Shown piece after piece: positions 1 through 8,851 of a DNA stretch of 44,344 bases. The stretch spans positions 1-44,344 of the forward strand of contig SEGS01000024.1 of assembly GCA_004210915.1 (NCBI GenBank). Reading direction: 5' to 3'. The notes beneath the pieces were generated by a model. The model searched no databases and was not told where the DNA came from. It worked only from the letters and a program-made list of their open reading frames with translations. The position numbers and the translations under genes are program-made. The stretch comes from Variovorax sp. Lineage in GTDB: Bacteria > Pseudomonadota > Gammaproteobacteria > Burkholderiales > Burkholderiaceae_C. The number at the start of each line of letters is the position of its first letter. The stretch's first letter is position 1.

Positions 1-78
1 CCTCACCTTGGTGGATGCAGACCAGCAAAAAGGCCCCCGCGGGGGCCTTTTTGCTGGTCTGCATCCACCAAGGTGAGG
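1..78. repeat. Perfect 78-bp palindrome at the window edge
   Basis: Bases 1-39 are the exact reverse complement of bases 40-78, with no loop. The central 26 bases form a normal G/C hairpin flanked by A and T runs, but the outer 26 bases of each arm also match perfectly, which is not needed for a terminator. A perfect palindrome that starts exactly at base 1 is most simply a fold-back at a contig end, caused by the hairpin. A true long palindrome cannot be excluded. Confidence 0.9.
27..52 (-). terminator. Rho-independent terminator after the SDR gene
   Basis: On the minus strand this reads AAAAAGGCCCCC-GCGGGGGCCTTTTT, a G/C-rich stem followed by five T. It lies about 40 bases after the stop of the SDR gene and would end the kdsD-kdsC-lptC-SDR transcript. 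The structure is symmetrical, so it could also work for a plus-strand transcript from outside the window. Confidence 0.8.
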
Positions 79-90
79 TGGCGCAGGCGC

Positions 91-900
91 TCAGCTTTCG
101 CCCAGGCGCTTTTTGCGGCCGCGGCCGCTCATGGCGCGGTCGAAGAGCGCGTTAGGCAACAGCCGCAACAGCTTCGCGGCCACGCCCATCTGCCAGGGAA
201 TGACGCGGTAGCTGGTGCCCGCCTCGACCGTGTCGAAAGCCTGCTGTGCGAACGCATCGGGTGTCATGAGGAAGGGCATGCCGTAGCGGTTGCCCTGCGT
301 CAGCGGCGTGTCGATGTAGCCGGGGCAGATCGTCACGACACGCACCCCGCTGGTGCGCAGTTCTCCGCGCAGGCTTTCGCAATAGGCGACGACGCCCGAC
401 TTGCTCGCGCAGTAAGCGCCGTGCCCCGGCAATCCGCGGATCGCCGCGACACTGCCGATGCCGACCAGCCGCCCACTGCCACGCTGAGTCATGCCGCGGA
501 CAAACGGATGGAACGTGGCGGCCAGCCCGATGTTGTTCACGGCGAAGGTGCGAGCCAACACATCGAGGTCGCTGCGCTCGGCCGTGTCGATGCCGATGCT
601 GATGCCGGCATTCGCGATCACCACATCGGGGAGACCCTGTCGCGCGACGCAGGCCTCGCCCGCGGCGACGATGTCGTCGGTCAACGCCACGTCGGCACCG
701 TAGACCGCGTAGCGGGCCGGGTCGAGCCGGCTCGCTGTCGCCCACGCTTCGATCTCGGCCGTGCGGCGCGCGACCAGCGCGAGCCGGTAGCCCGCGCGAT
801 AGAAGCGGGCGGCCAGGGCCTGACCGATCCCGCTCGATGCGCCGGTGATGAAAACGAGAGGCGTACCGGCCATTGGCGTGTCCTTGGGCGTTGCAGTCAT
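91..900 (-). CDS. SDR family NAD(P)-dependent oxidoreductase
   Basis: Classical short-chain dehydrogenase/reductase of 269 residues. The Rossmann nucleotide-binding motif GASSGIG is at residues 20-26, the NAG motif at 97-99, and the catalytic Ser150, Tyr163 and Lys167 (YxxxK) are in place. No substrate can be inferred. Its ATG overlaps the stop of lptC (ATGA), so it is translationally coupled to the LPS genes, and a strong terminator follows it. In many proteobacteria lptA and lptB follow lptC; here this reductase takes that place and no lptA is visible before the window ends. A role in envelope lipid or LPS metabolism is suggested only by position. Confidence 0.9.
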   Translation of the reverse strand: MTATPKDTPMAGTPLVFITGASSGIGQALAARFYRAGYRLALVARRTAEIEAWATASRLDPARYAVYGADVALTDDIVAAGEACVARQGLPDVVIANAGISIGIDTAERSDLDVLARTFAVNNIGLAATFHPFVRGMTQRGSGRLVGIGSVAAIRGLPGHGAYCASKSGVVAYCESLRGELRTSGVRVVTICPGYIDTPLTQGNRYGMPFLMTPDAFAQQAFDTVEAGTSYRVIPWQMGVAAKLLRLLPNALFDRAMSGRGRKKRLGES

Positions 901-1532
901 CGTGCGCCTGCAGGGGCCGCGGGCATCAGCACGCCGCGCACGCGGCCCTGCAGATTGGCGATGCCGCTCACGCTGTCGTAGTCGAACGCGTCGGCGGTGA
1001 ACTGGTCGGCGCCTCGCGTCAGCGTGACGGGCTTGTTCGATTGCACGCGTTCGGTGTCGAGAAAGGCATGAAGAAACTCACCGCGGAACTCGAGCCGCGG
1101 GGCCGCACGCCCCCCGGTTCCGGCACCGGCCTCGCGGATCACGACCGCATTGCCGAACAGTTGCACCTCGCTGCCATCGCCGTTCGACAGGCCGCGGTTG
1201 GCCGATGCGCGGGTGGTCAGGCCTTCGGGCGAAATGGAACGCAGACGCAGTTCATCGACCTCGATGGTGTCGGTGTCGGGATAGTGACGACCTTCCTTGC
1301 CGAAGAGCTCGCTTCGCAGTTCGCCGCCCGGCAGGAAATTCTTGATGACGAAGCCGCGCATGAAGTAGTCGGGCTCGTGCGTGGGCGCCGCCGCGACCGT
1401 GGGCTCCATGAGCTTGGGCGCATTGCGCACCAGCCAGTAGGTACCGAGCGCGAGCGTTGCGGTCAGGATGATCGGCAGGTAGAGCGTGGTGCGATCCCAC
1501 ACGCGGTGCCAGAGGGCCGTCGACGCGCTCAT
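897..1532 (-). CDS. lptC: LPS export system protein LptC
   Basis: Bitopic inner-membrane protein of 211 residues with one N-terminal membrane segment at about residues 16-36 and a periplasmic beta-rich domain. LptC receives lipopolysaccharide from the LptB2FG transporter and passes it to LptA. Recognised from length, topology, the FxxxxFLPGG-like stretch after the anchor and its place right after kdsC. The ATG at 1532 was chosen because it overlaps the kdsC stop by four bases (ATGA); longer readings run into kdsC and give an arginine-rich non-native N-terminus. Its own stop overlaps the SDR start. Confidence 0.88.
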   Translation of the reverse strand: MSASTALWHRVWDRTTLYLPIILTATLALGTYWLVRNAPKLMEPTVAAAPTHEPDYFMRGFVIKNFLPGGELRSELFGKEGRHYPDTDTIEVDELRLRSISPEGLTTRASANRGLSNGDGSEVQLFGNAVVIREAGAGTGGRAAPRLEFRGEFLHAFLDTERVQSNKPVTLTRGADQFTADAFDYDSVSGIANLQGRVRGVLMPAAPAGAR

Positions 1533-2077
1533 GCGCGTGGACCCCGCGCAGCATCCAGCAGCCGGCCATAGTGACCGCCGGCCATGAGCAACAGGTCGCA
1601 GAACTCGCGGGCTGCGCCTTCGCCGCCGCGCGCCTGCGTGACATGGTGTGCCAGCGCGCGCACCTCGGCATGCGCGTTGGCGGGTGCGGCGGCAAAAGCG
1701 ACGCGGCCGAGCACTGGCAGGTCGGGCCAGTCGTCGCCGATGGCGGCGGCCTGGTGCCATCCGATGCCCAGCGCCTGGAGCATGGCCTCGGCGGCGGGCA
1801 GCTTGTCTTCGGTGCCATAGCGCACGTGTGCAATGCCAAGCGCTTCGAGACGCACGCGCAGGGGCTTCGAATCGCGGCCGGTGATCACGGCCGGCATGAT
1901 GCCCACCGTGCGCAGCAACTTCAATCCGTAGCCGTCGAGGATGCTGAAGCGCTTGAGCGTTTCGCCATGCTCGCTGAAGTACACGCCGCCATCGGTCAGG
2001 ACGCCGTCGACATCGAAAAACGCGAGGCGAATATCTTGCGCCGCCAGCAGGGCTCCGGGTGGGAAGGACAGACTCAT
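1529..2077 (-). CDS. kdsC: 3-deoxy-D-manno-octulosonate 8-phosphate phosphatase KdsC
   Basis: HAD-superfamily phosphatase of 182 residues, the usual length for KdsC. It hydrolyses KDO-8-phosphate to KDO in the cytoplasm for the LPS inner core. HAD motif I is FDVDGVLTDG with nucleophile Asp22 and acid/base Asp24; motif II is ITGR at 65-68; motif IV is GDDWPD at 114-119. There is no cap domain, as expected for the tetrameric KdsC type. Its start overlaps the kdsD stop by one base (TGATG), and its stop overlaps lptC. Confidence 0.96.
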   Translation of the reverse strand: MSLSFPPGALLAAQDIRLAFFDVDGVLTDGGVYFSEHGETLKRFSILDGYGLKLLRTVGIMPAVITGRDSKPLRVRLEALGIAHVRYGTEDKLPAAEAMLQALGIGWHQAAAIGDDWPDLPVLGRVAFAAAPANAHAEVRALAHHVTQARGGEGAAREFCDLLLMAGGHYGRLLDAARGPRA

Positions 2078-3078
2078 CAGATCACCTTCGCGCGCATGAG
2101 GTCGTTGATGCTCAGCGCACCGATGAGCAGGCCTGCGGCGTCGACGACCAGCACGCTGGTGATGCGGTTCTGTTCCATCAGCTCGGCCGCCTCGACGCCC
2201 AAGGCGTCGGCGCGGATGGTGCGCGGGCCGGGATGCATGACGTCGGCGGCCGTCAACGCGCGCAGGTCGGCGCCGGTCTCGATCAGGCGCCGCAGGTCGC
2301 CATCGGTGAAGACGCCGATGGCACGGCCGTCACCGTCGACCACTGCGGCGGCGCCGAGCCCCTTGGCGCTCATCTCACGCATCATCGCGCTCATGCTGGC
2401 CTCGCGCGGCACGCGCGGGACGTTGTCGCCGCTGCGCATCAGGTCGCTGACATGCGTGAGCAACTTGCGGCCCAGCGCGCCGCCCGGGTGCGAGCGCGCG
2501 AAGTCTTCGGCACCGAAGCCGCGCGCATCGAGCAGCGCCACGGCCAGCGCGTCGCCCAGCGCCATCTGCGCGGTGGTGCTGGCCGTGGGCGCGAGGTTGA
2601 GCGGGCAGGCTTCCTTCTCGACGCCGCTGTCGAGCACGAGGTCGGCGTGGCGCGCCAGCATGGACGCGCGCCCGCCCGTCATCGCGATCAGCGGCACGCC
2701 CTGGCGCTTGACCACGGGCAGGATGGCTGCGAGCTCATCGCTTTCACCGCTGTTGGAAATCGCCAGCACGAGGTCGACCGCCTTGATCATCCCGAGGTCG
2801 CCATGGCTGGCCTCGGCCGGATGCACGAACATCGCGGGCGTGCCGGTCGAGGCCAGGGTGGCGGCGATCTTGCGGCCCACATGGCCGCTCTTGCCCATGC
2901 CCATAACGACCACGCGGCCGCGCACCTCGAGGATCTTGCGCACGGCGTCGACGAAGCTGGGCCCCACACGCTCCTTCAGGCCACGCACGGCGTCTGCTTC
3001 GATGTCGAAAGTGAGGCGCGCCCGCGCGAGGATCGCGTCGGCGTCGGCCACGGGGGCCAGGGGAGGGCGGGAGCTCAT
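2077..3078 (-). CDS. kdsD: D-arabinose 5-phosphate isomerase KdsD (SIS + two CBS)
   Basis: Converts ribulose 5-phosphate to arabinose 5-phosphate, the first step of KDO synthesis. The 333 residues fit KdsD/KpsF/GutQ. The SIS sugar-isomerase domain covers about residues 45-180, with MGMGKSGH at 59-66 and PAEASHGDLG at 87-96 typical of this family. Two CBS domains fill about 210-265 and 275-330. It is the first gene of the kdsD-kdsC-lptC-SDR unit; the 98-base gap upstream must hold the promoter, but I see no convincing -35/-10 pair. Confidence 0.96.
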   Translation of the reverse strand: MSSRPPLAPVADADAILARARLTFDIEADAVRGLKERVGPSFVDAVRKILEVRGRVVVMGMGKSGHVGRKIAATLASTGTPAMFVHPAEASHGDLGMIKAVDLVLAISNSGESDELAAILPVVKRQGVPLIAMTGGRASMLARHADLVLDSGVEKEACPLNLAPTASTTAQMALGDALAVALLDARGFGAEDFARSHPGGALGRKLLTHVSDLMRSGDNVPRVPREASMSAMMREMSAKGLGAAAVVDGDGRAIGVFTDGDLRRLIETGADLRALTAADVMHPGPRTIRADALGVEAAELMEQNRITSVLVVDAAGLLIGALSINDLMRAKVI

Positions 3079-3176
3079 GGCGGGATTTTAGAAGGCTGCC
3101 AGTCGATGCACCGGCCGCGTCGCCCGCCGCATCGAGGCCCAGCGGTCGGCGCGGCGACGGCAACGGGCGAGGCCGA

Positions 3177-4013
3177 TTACATCGGGCTGCGCGGTGGCGA
3201 CGCCGTCTGCCGCGCGACCGCGTCGCTGGGCATCCAACGGTCTTCGGTCCGCACGAACTGCCTGCGCTGCGCAAGATGCCATCCCTGGGCGTCCGCGGTC
3301 CACCGGGCGCCGCGCCAGCTGGGCAGTTCACGGGCGATCGCCTCGCCCACGCCCGGCGCTTCCAGCCAGGGGGCCGGCGTGTCCAGCGCCCATCGCACGT
3401 CGGCTGCCACACCGGGATAAGCCTTGCCTGCCAGGCGCATGTTCTCGGACCGGCCCAGGTTCGCGATACGTTCAAGCCGCACCGCTTTGGCGATGCACAG
3501 CCGCCGCGCACCGCCCCAATCAGCGAGCAAGGGCAAGGGCCGGTAGATGCGTATCGGCTGCGAGAAGAAACCGCCGGAAACGCCGTCTTCGGGCGCGGCA
3601 TAGAGCCCGGCGCTGACCAGCGTGTCCATCCACGACAACGTGGCGCTGTTGTCTGCCTGTACGTTCACCGGCTGCTCGTCGTAGGCCAGACCGTTGGCGA
3701 CACAGACCGGATCGCGCGCCGCGCCGTCGGTTTCGGCCATCGCCGCTTCCATCCCGGTTTGCAGGTCGGCCGGCGTGGCGCCCGGCGTCATTTGCGACCA
3801 GAGCGCAGTGGCAACGCCGAGCACCGCGACCGCGCCCAGCACGAGGGCGCCCATGGCGAAAGCCTTGCGGCCCTTCCGTTGCGTCGGCGCCATGGGATCG
3901 AGGTCCGATGCGAGCGATTGGGGGCGCGACGTCGTGGCAAAGATCGCGGCGCCGCACTGGTCGCAGTAGCGCGCCGCATCGGCAATCCGGTTCGAACACG
4001 CAGCGCACCACAC
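3177..4013 (-). CDS. Zinc-ribbon membrane protein, function unknown
   Basis: About 278 residues from a GTG at 4013. An N-terminal zinc ribbon has Cys3, Cys6, Cys17 and Cys20 (CAAC...CDQC). One membrane segment follows the basic stretch QRKGRKAF, at about residues 50-70. The remaining 200 residues form a presumably periplasmic domain that I do not recognise. The frame is open up to an ATG at 4142, but that start would overlap the preceding gene by 80 bases and add a low-complexity leader; the GTG puts the ribbon at the N-terminus just as in the neighbour. The start is therefore inferred. It lies 49 bases behind the other zinc-ribbon gene, so they are probably co-transcribed. Confidence 0.7.
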   Translation of the reverse strand: MWCAACSNRIADAARYCDQCGAAIFATTSRPQSLASDLDPMAPTQRKGRKAFAMGALVLGAVAVLGVATALWSQMTPGATPADLQTGMEAAMAETDGAARDPVCVANGLAYDEQPVNVQADNSATLSWMDTLVSAGLYAAPEDGVSGGFFSQPIRIYRPLPLLADWGGARRLCIAKAVRLERIANLGRSENMRLAGKAYPGVAADVRWALDTPAPWLEAPGVGEAIARELPSWRGARWTADAQGWHLAQRRQFVRTEDRWMPSDAVARQTASPPRSPM

Positions 4014-4062
4014 GGTCTGTTTCTCGGGCTGAAGCGTGGACGAAGCGGCGTGGCCTGACCGG

Positions 4063-5034
4063 TCAGTTGACCAGTCCCGGGTTGCGCTTTTCTTCTTCGA
4101 GACGCTGCTGCCGGCGCACCGCTTCGCACTGCGAGGTGGCACGGAATTCCGACCGCTCGCACTGCGCGGCCATGCACTGCGCCCGCGCGATGAAATTGCG
4201 GCCGGCGCAGGCCGTCTCCGGATTGGCCGGCGCCGACACGGGCGGTGTGGGCACCGGAGCGGTGCGTGGCGGCGGCGCAGAGGCGGACGCCGGAACTGGC
4301 GAAGGCGCTCCCACCTCCGGCTTGCGCACGACCCGCGCGGGCTGCCGCGCCGGCGGCCCCGCAGGCGAGAGGGCTGGCTCCGGCGGAGGCGCTGCGACCA
4401 CGGGCGGGGGCGGCGCGAGCATGGGCTGTGGTGGTGGCGGCTCGGGCGCGACGGCCGGGCCAGGGGATGGCTCGACGACCGCTACCGCCGGAGCCGGGAC
4501 CACAGGCGCAACCGGCGCCGGCGCTTGAAGCGCGGCAGGCGCCGTTGCCGGTGGCGGCGCGCTGCGCCCTCCGAAGGCGTACCACCCGCCCGCTGCCGCG
4601 GCGATGGCGGCCACGACCAGAACAATCAGCAACCAGGGTGCGGAAGAGGACTTCGGCTCGTGGATGTCCAGGTTGAGCGGTGTCGCGGGGGCACCCCTTG
4701 CTGCTGCCGTGGTCGCGGGTCCGGCGGCGCGCGAGACCGAAGACTCCGGCGGGGAAGCCGCGCGCGACGGCGCGACGATCACGGTCTGCTCGTCCGCTCC
4801 GGGACGCGAGATGGCCGGGGAAGCTGTCGGCGCGGCGGCGGGTCGCGGCTCGCTGGGATCGAAGAGGCCGGCCGGCACGGCGGGCTCCCCGTGCAGCGGC
4901 GCGGGTGCTGTCGCAGCCCATGCAGGGCCGGGAGCGGGCGCAGGCGGCAGGGCCACCAGCTTGCCGCCGCAGCCCTTGCAAAACTTGGCGCCGTCACGGT
5001 TTTCCGTGTTGCAGACGGGGCATACCACAGACAT
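4063..5034 (-). CDS. Zinc-ribbon, proline/alanine-rich membrane protein
   Basis: 323 residues. The N-terminal zinc ribbon has Cys5, Cys8, Cys19 and Cys22 (CPVC...CKGC). A Pro/Ala-rich linker leads to one membrane segment around residues 131-155 (WLLIVLVVAAIAAAAGGWYAF), then a long Pro-rich stretch and a Cys-containing basic C-terminus (ACAGRNF, AAQCERS, SQCEAVRRQQ). The layout, a cytoplasmic ribbon with a periplasmic proline-rich stalk, resembles many unnamed zinc-ribbon proteins; no function is known to me. A good ribosome site (AGAGG, six bases before ATG) supports the start. It pairs with the following zinc-ribbon gene. Confidence 0.8.
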   Translation of the reverse strand: MSVVCPVCNTENRDGAKFCKGCGGKLVALPPAPAPGPAWAATAPAPLHGEPAVPAGLFDPSEPRPAAAPTASPAISRPGADEQTVIVAPSRAASPPESSVSRAAGPATTAAARGAPATPLNLDIHEPKSSSAPWLLIVLVVAAIAAAAGGWYAFGGRSAPPPATAPAALQAPAPVAPVVPAPAVAVVEPSPGPAVAPEPPPPQPMLAPPPPVVAAPPPEPALSPAGPPARQPARVVRKPEVGAPSPVPASASAPPPRTAPVPTPPVSAPANPETACAGRNFIARAQCMAAQCERSEFRATSQCEAVRRQQRLEEEKRNPGLVN

Positions 5035-5117
5035 TGGGAACCTCTAACTCTCTTTGTAACGTGTTGACGCACCCTAAAGCGGCAATACGGTGCGTGACAC
5101 GGCGCACCGGTTGCGGC

Positions 5118-5585
5118 TCAGGTCACCGCCACACGCTTGGGTTTGTTCACCATCCGCTTGGCCACCACCGCGCCGAGCGCCAACGCGAGCTCCAGAGCGA
5201 GGCCGGGCTGCCGGTTCGACATCTCGGCGAAGCGAATCGGCGTCATGCGCCATACGCGGGCCTGGGCGGTGGCCACCACGTTGGCCGAGCGCGGCAGGCG
5301 CGAAAAGAATGACCCTTCGCCCACCACCGACCCGGGGTTCAGGATGGCCAGTTGCATCTGGCCTTTCTCGCCGATCAGGTGGACGCTCAAGGCGCCCAGT
5401 TCGATGAAGAACACCGACCGGTCGTGGCTGCCCTGGTCGATCAGCACATGGCCGGCCGGAAGATCGAGCGGCTGCAGGTAGCCGGCGAGCATCTCCCACT
5501 GCGCGACCGAAAAGTTCGGCGCGAACGCGTCGTAGCTCGTGTTTTGCGCGATGGCGCGGGTCAGTCCGTCGATCGTGCTGGACAT
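5118..5585 (-). CDS. Stand-alone cyclic nucleotide-binding domain protein
   Basis: 155 residues forming a single CAP-type cNMP-binding domain with no DNA-binding helix-turn-helix. The phosphate-binding cassette is intact: GEGSFFSRLPRSA contains Glu90, Arg99, Ser100 and Ala101, the residues that bind the cyclic phosphate and ribose in CRP and PKA domains. It could therefore really bind cAMP or cGMP, perhaps as a small regulatory subunit. The ATG at 5585 has AGAGG eight bases upstream; an earlier in-frame start at 5651 lacks this and would overlap the promoter-like region. A 13-bp perfect palindrome lies about 60 bases upstream. Confidence 0.85.
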   Translation of the reverse strand: MSSTIDGLTRAIAQNTSYDAFAPNFSVAQWEMLAGYLQPLDLPAGHVLIDQGSHDRSVFFIELGALSVHLIGEKGQMQLAILNPGSVVGEGSFFSRLPRSANVVATAQARVWRMTPIRFAEMSNRQPGLALELALALGAVVAKRMVNKPKRVAVT

Positions 5586-5642
5586 GGTCAGAGCCTCTTG
5601 GTTGCAGCCGCAGTATGCGCGGGCAGGTGACAGAGAGCGGAC

Positions 5643-5655
5643 AAATGTCACATTT
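5643..5655. promoter_or_regulatory. 13-bp palindrome AAATGTNACATTT, possible operator
   Basis: A perfect inverted repeat AAATGT-C-ACATTT lies between the mnmE stop and the cNMP-domain gene. On the minus strand it overlaps a -10-like TAAAAT (5652-5657), where a repressor would act. There is no clear -35, and no known regulator with this exact site comes to mind, so this is a candidate only. Confidence 0.3.
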
Positions 5656-5670
5656 TAGAACACTTAGGTA

Positions 5671-7086
5671 TCACTTGCCGATGCAAAAACGGGAAAAGAT
5701 CACGCCGAGCAGGTCGTCGGAACCAAATTCACCGGTGATTTCGTTCAACGCGTTCTGACCCAGGCGCAGCTCCTCCGCCAGCAAATCCAGCGATTGGGCC
5801 TGTGCGGCCAAATGTTCGGCCGCGCCACTGAGATGGACCGCAACCCGCGCCAACGCCTGCACATGGCGCGCCCGGGCCAGGAAAACCCCCTCAGGCACCG
5901 TTTGCCATCCCGCCAGAACGAGCAGTTCCTTGCGCAGTGCGTCGATGCCTGCGCCGGTGCGCGCCGAGAGCGCGATGCCCGACGCCGGAACGGCCGCACC
6001 CGCCACCGCATCGCTCTTGTTCCAGACATGCAGCACCGGCACGCCGGGGGCCAGGGCGTGCGTCAGCCCGTCCAGGATGGCGGCGTCGGCGGCCATGTAG
6101 TCGGGCAACGCAGCGCGCGTCAGGTCATGCAGGAACAGCACCGCGTCGGCAGCCCCGATTTGCCCCCAGGCGCGGGCCACGCCGATCTGCTCGACTTCGT
6201 CGCTGCTTTCGCGAAGGCCGGCCGTGTCGGCCACATGCAGCGGCACGCCTTGAATCTGGATGGTTTGCGACACGACATCGCGCGTGGTGCCGGGGACGGC
6301 GCTCACGATCGCGAGCTCGGCACCCGCCAGTGCGTTGAGCAGCGAGCTTTTGCCGGCGTTCGGCTGCCCGGCGATCACGATCTTGATGCCCTCGCGCAGC
6401 AGGGCGCCCTGGCGCGCGCGCTGCTGCACGGCGGCGAGCTGCGTCTGGAGCGCATCGAGCTGACCGGCGGCATCGGCTTTCTGCAGGATATCGATCTCTT
6501 CCTCCGGGAAGTCGAGCGTGGCCTCGACCAGCATCCGCAGGTGGATCAACGCATCGCGCAGGGCGTGGATCTCGCGCGAGAAGGCGCCCGACAGCGAGCG
6601 GCCAGCGCCCCGCGCGGCGGCCTCGGTGCTGGCGTCGATCAGGTCGGCAATGGCCTCGGCCTGTGCCAGGTCGATCTTGCCGTTGAGGAAGGCGCGCTGG
6701 CTGAACTCGCCGGGTTCGGCCACCCGCAGGCCGGGCAGCCGGGCGCCCCCGGAAGGCGCACCGGTTTCAATTTCCGCGGCGGCTTCGAGGCAACGCGCCA
6801 GCAGCAACTGAAGCACCACCGCGCCGCCATGCGCCTGCAGCTCGAGCACGTCTTCGCCAGTGAAGGAATTCGGGCCCGGAAAATGGATCGCCAGTCCGTG
6901 GTCGATGGCTTCGCCCGCGGCATCGCGAAACGGCAGGTAGGTGGCCTCGCGCGGCTTGAGCGCGCGCCCGCACAGCGCGTCGATGAGCGGCGCCAGTTGC
7001 CGCCCCGAAACCCGCACGATGCCGATGGCACCGCGCCCGGCGGCAGTGGCGATGGCGACGATGGGATCGGAGGTGCGGGACAACAT
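5671..7086 (-). CDS. mnmE: tRNA uridine-5-carboxymethylaminomethyl GTPase MnmE
   Basis: 471 residues. With MnmG it modifies U34 of certain tRNAs (cmnm5U). The N-terminal tetrahydrofolate-binding domain is followed by a helical domain with an inserted Ras-like G domain: G1 GQPNAGKS at 240-247, G2 in PGTTRD, G3 DTAGLR at 287-292, and the C-terminal FCIGK carrying the catalytic cysteine. The ATG at 7086 is preferred because homologues begin close to [14 protein letters not shown]; the earlier ATG at 7125 lies inside the yidC terminator hairpin. It is the last gene of the rpmH cluster but sits behind that terminator, so it depends on read-through or its own promoter. Confidence 0.96.
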   Translation of the reverse strand: MLSRTSDPIVAIATAAGRGAIGIVRVSGRQLAPLIDALCGRALKPREATYLPFRDAAGEAIDHGLAIHFPGPNSFTGEDVLELQAHGGAVVLQLLLARCLEAAAEIETGAPSGGARLPGLRVAEPGEFSQRAFLNGKIDLAQAEAIADLIDASTEAAARGAGRSLSGAFSREIHALRDALIHLRMLVEATLDFPEEEIDILQKADAAGQLDALQTQLAAVQQRARQGALLREGIKIVIAGQPNAGKSSLLNALAGAELAIVSAVPGTTRDVVSQTIQIQGVPLHVADTAGLRESSDEVEQIGVARAWGQIGAADAVLFLHDLTRAALPDYMAADAAILDGLTHALAPGVPVLHVWNKSDAVAGAAVPASGIALSARTGAGIDALRKELLVLAGWQTVPEGVFLARARHVQALARVAVHLSGAAEHLAAQAQSLDLLAEELRLGQNALNEITGEFGSDDLLGVIFSRFCIGK

Positions 7087-7105
7087 GGCGTTCGATTCTT
7101 CCAGC

Positions 7106-7136
7106 AAAAAGAAAAAGGGCCGCAAAAGCGGCCCTT
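7106..7136 (-). terminator. Rho-independent terminator between yidC and mnmE
   Basis: Minus strand: stem AAGGGCCGC / GCGGCCCTT (7128-7136 with 7115-7123), loop TTTT, followed by TTTTTCTTTTT. It starts 18 bases after the yidC stop. It would attenuate transcription into mnmE, which is the next gene on the same strand. Confidence 0.85.
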
Positions 7137-7153
7137 CGATCGATGGCAGCGGG

Positions 7154-8851
7154 CTACTTGCCCAGCACGCCCAGTCGCTTGTTGATGAACCACTGCTGCG
7201 CGATCGACAGCACGTTGTTGGTGATCCAGTACAGCACCAAACCGGCCGGGAAGAAGATGAACATCACGCTGAAGGCCAGCGGCATGATCCACATCAGCTT
7301 GGCCTGCATCGGATCGGGCGGCGTCGGGTTGAGCCAGGTCTGGAACAGCGATGTGGCCGTCATCACGATCGGCAGGATGTACCAGGGGTCCGGTGCCGAG
7401 AGATCCTGAATCCACAAAATCCAGGGCGCGTGGCGCATTTCAACCGACGACAGCAGCACCCAGTACAGCGCGATGAACACCGGGATCTGGATCAGGATCG
7501 GGAAGCAGCCGCCCATCGGGTTGACCTTTTCCTCGCGGTAGATACGCATCATCTCCTGCTGCATTTCCTGCGGCTTGTCCTTGAGCCGCGCGCGCATTTC
7601 CATGACCTTGGGATTGACGGCCTTCATCTTGGCCATGCTGGCGTAGGCCTTCGCGTTGAGCCAGTAGAAGGCCGCCTTCAGCACCACCACCAGCGCCACG
7701 ATCGCCCAACCCCAGTTGCCGAGGATGCCGTGCAGCTTGCTCAGCAACCAGTAGAGCGGCTTGGAGATGATCGTGAAGATGCCGTAGTCCTTCACCAGGT
7801 CGAGGCCCGGGGCCATGGCTTCGAGCTTCTTCTCTTCCTGCGGGCCAGCGAACAGCGTGCTGTTGACCACCTGCGTGGCGCCGGGCGCGATCTCCGGCAG
7901 GTTGAGCACCATCGCCACCGAATAGAGGTTGTCGCCGAGGTTGCGCACGCGGAACTCGCGACGCAGGTCGCTGCCTTCGCCGCGCAGCAGCCAGGCCGAC
8001 ACGAAGTAGTGCTGCACCATGGCGACCCAGCCGTCGGTCGCCGCGGGCGGCACTTCGGCCTTGCCCTTGGCAATGTCGGAGAAGTCGATCTTGTGGAACT
8101 TCTTTTCGTTGGTGTACGCCGCCGGCCCCGCAAAGGTGTTGGTGCCGAACATGGTGCTGGACGCCACCGTGCCATGGCGCGTGAGCTGCAGGTACAGCTG
8201 CGGGTCGCGCGCCTGGTCGCTCACGTTGCGGATTTCGTGTCGCACGTTGATCGCGTAGTCGCCGCGCTGGAAGACATAGGTCTTGATGTACTGCAGGCCG
8301 CCCACCGGCCCGCTTTCGAAAGCGACTTCCAGCGTGTTCTGGCCTTCGGCCATGTCGCGCGGACCCGGACGCGGCGTCATGGTGGTCAGGTGATTGGGGA
8401 AGCGGTCGCCGCTGTCGACCGGGTTGATGAGCCCGGTCTGCGCGATGGAGCGCACCGCCGCCGAGCTGTTGTCGAGCAGCACCACATGCTTGCTGCGGTC
8501 GAGCTGGTCTTCGTATTGCAGCAGCTCGAGGTGATCGACCGTCGCGCCCTGGCCATCGATGACCGCCTTGAACAGGTCGGTCGTGATTGACACCTGTTCG
8601 CGCGCAGCCGCGGGTGCGCTCTGGGTTGGCACCGCGCCCGCCGGGGTGGGTGCACCAGCGGTGCCCCCCGCTGTTGCAGGCGCGGGCACGCCGGCGCCGA
8701 CGCCGGTCGATGCGGCCGGGGCGCTCGCCACCGGCTGGCTCGACGGCAGGAAGGTCGCCTTCCGGCCGTTGGCGACCTGCCACTGGTCCCACAACATCAC
8801 CAGCGAGAAACCAAAAATCACCCACAGGATGGTGCGGCGGATATCGTTCAT
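7154..8851 (-). CDS. yidC: Membrane protein insertase YidC
   Basis: 565 residues, typical of Gram-negative YidC. It inserts and folds inner-membrane proteins alone or with SecYEG. The start is [20 protein letters not shown] with the first membrane segment at about 5-23. An Ala/Pro/Thr-rich linker leads to the large periplasmic beta-sandwich domain (about 80-350). The conserved insertase core follows from about 370, with five membrane segments, including the stretch [20 protein letters not shown] and the C-terminal [17 protein letters not shown]. The ATG at 8851 overlaps the yidD stop (ATGA), which indicates translational coupling. Confidence 0.98.
   Translation of the reverse strand: MNDIRRTILWVIFGFSLVMLWDQWQVANGRKATFLPSSQPVASAPAASTGVGAGVPAPATAGGTAGAPTPAGAVPTQSAPAAAREQVSITTDLFKAVIDGQGATVDHLELLQYEDQLDRSKHVVLLDNSSAAVRSIAQTGLINPVDSGDRFPNHLTTMTPRPGPRDMAEGQNTLEVAFESGPVGGLQYIKTYVFQRGDYAINVRHEIRNVSDQARDPQLYLQLTRHGTVASSTMFGTNTFAGPAAYTNEKKFHKIDFSDIAKGKAEVPPAATDGWVAMVQHYFVSAWLLRGEGSDLRREFRVRNLGDNLYSVAMVLNLPEIAPGATQVVNSTLFAGPQEEKKLEAMAPGLDLVKDYGIFTIISKPLYWLLSKLHGILGNWGWAIVALVVVLKAAFYWLNAKAYASMAKMKAVNPKVMEMRARLKDKPQEMQQEMMRIYREEKVNPMGGCFPILIQIPVFIALYWVLLSSVEMRHAPWILWIQDLSAPDPWYILPIVMTATSLFQTWLNPTPPDPMQAKLMWIMPLAFSVMFIFFPAGLVLYWITNNVLSIAQQWFINKRLGVLGK

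Noticed and set aside
1571..3091. Long plus-strand open frame opposite kdsC and kdsD
   Set aside because: It is the antisense of well-recognised LPS genes; high GC leaves long frames open, and its product has no domain.
5794..7185. Long plus-strand open frame opposite mnmE
   Set aside because: Antisense of a clear MnmE with all G-domain motifs; His/Gln/Arg-rich composition typical of antisense reading.
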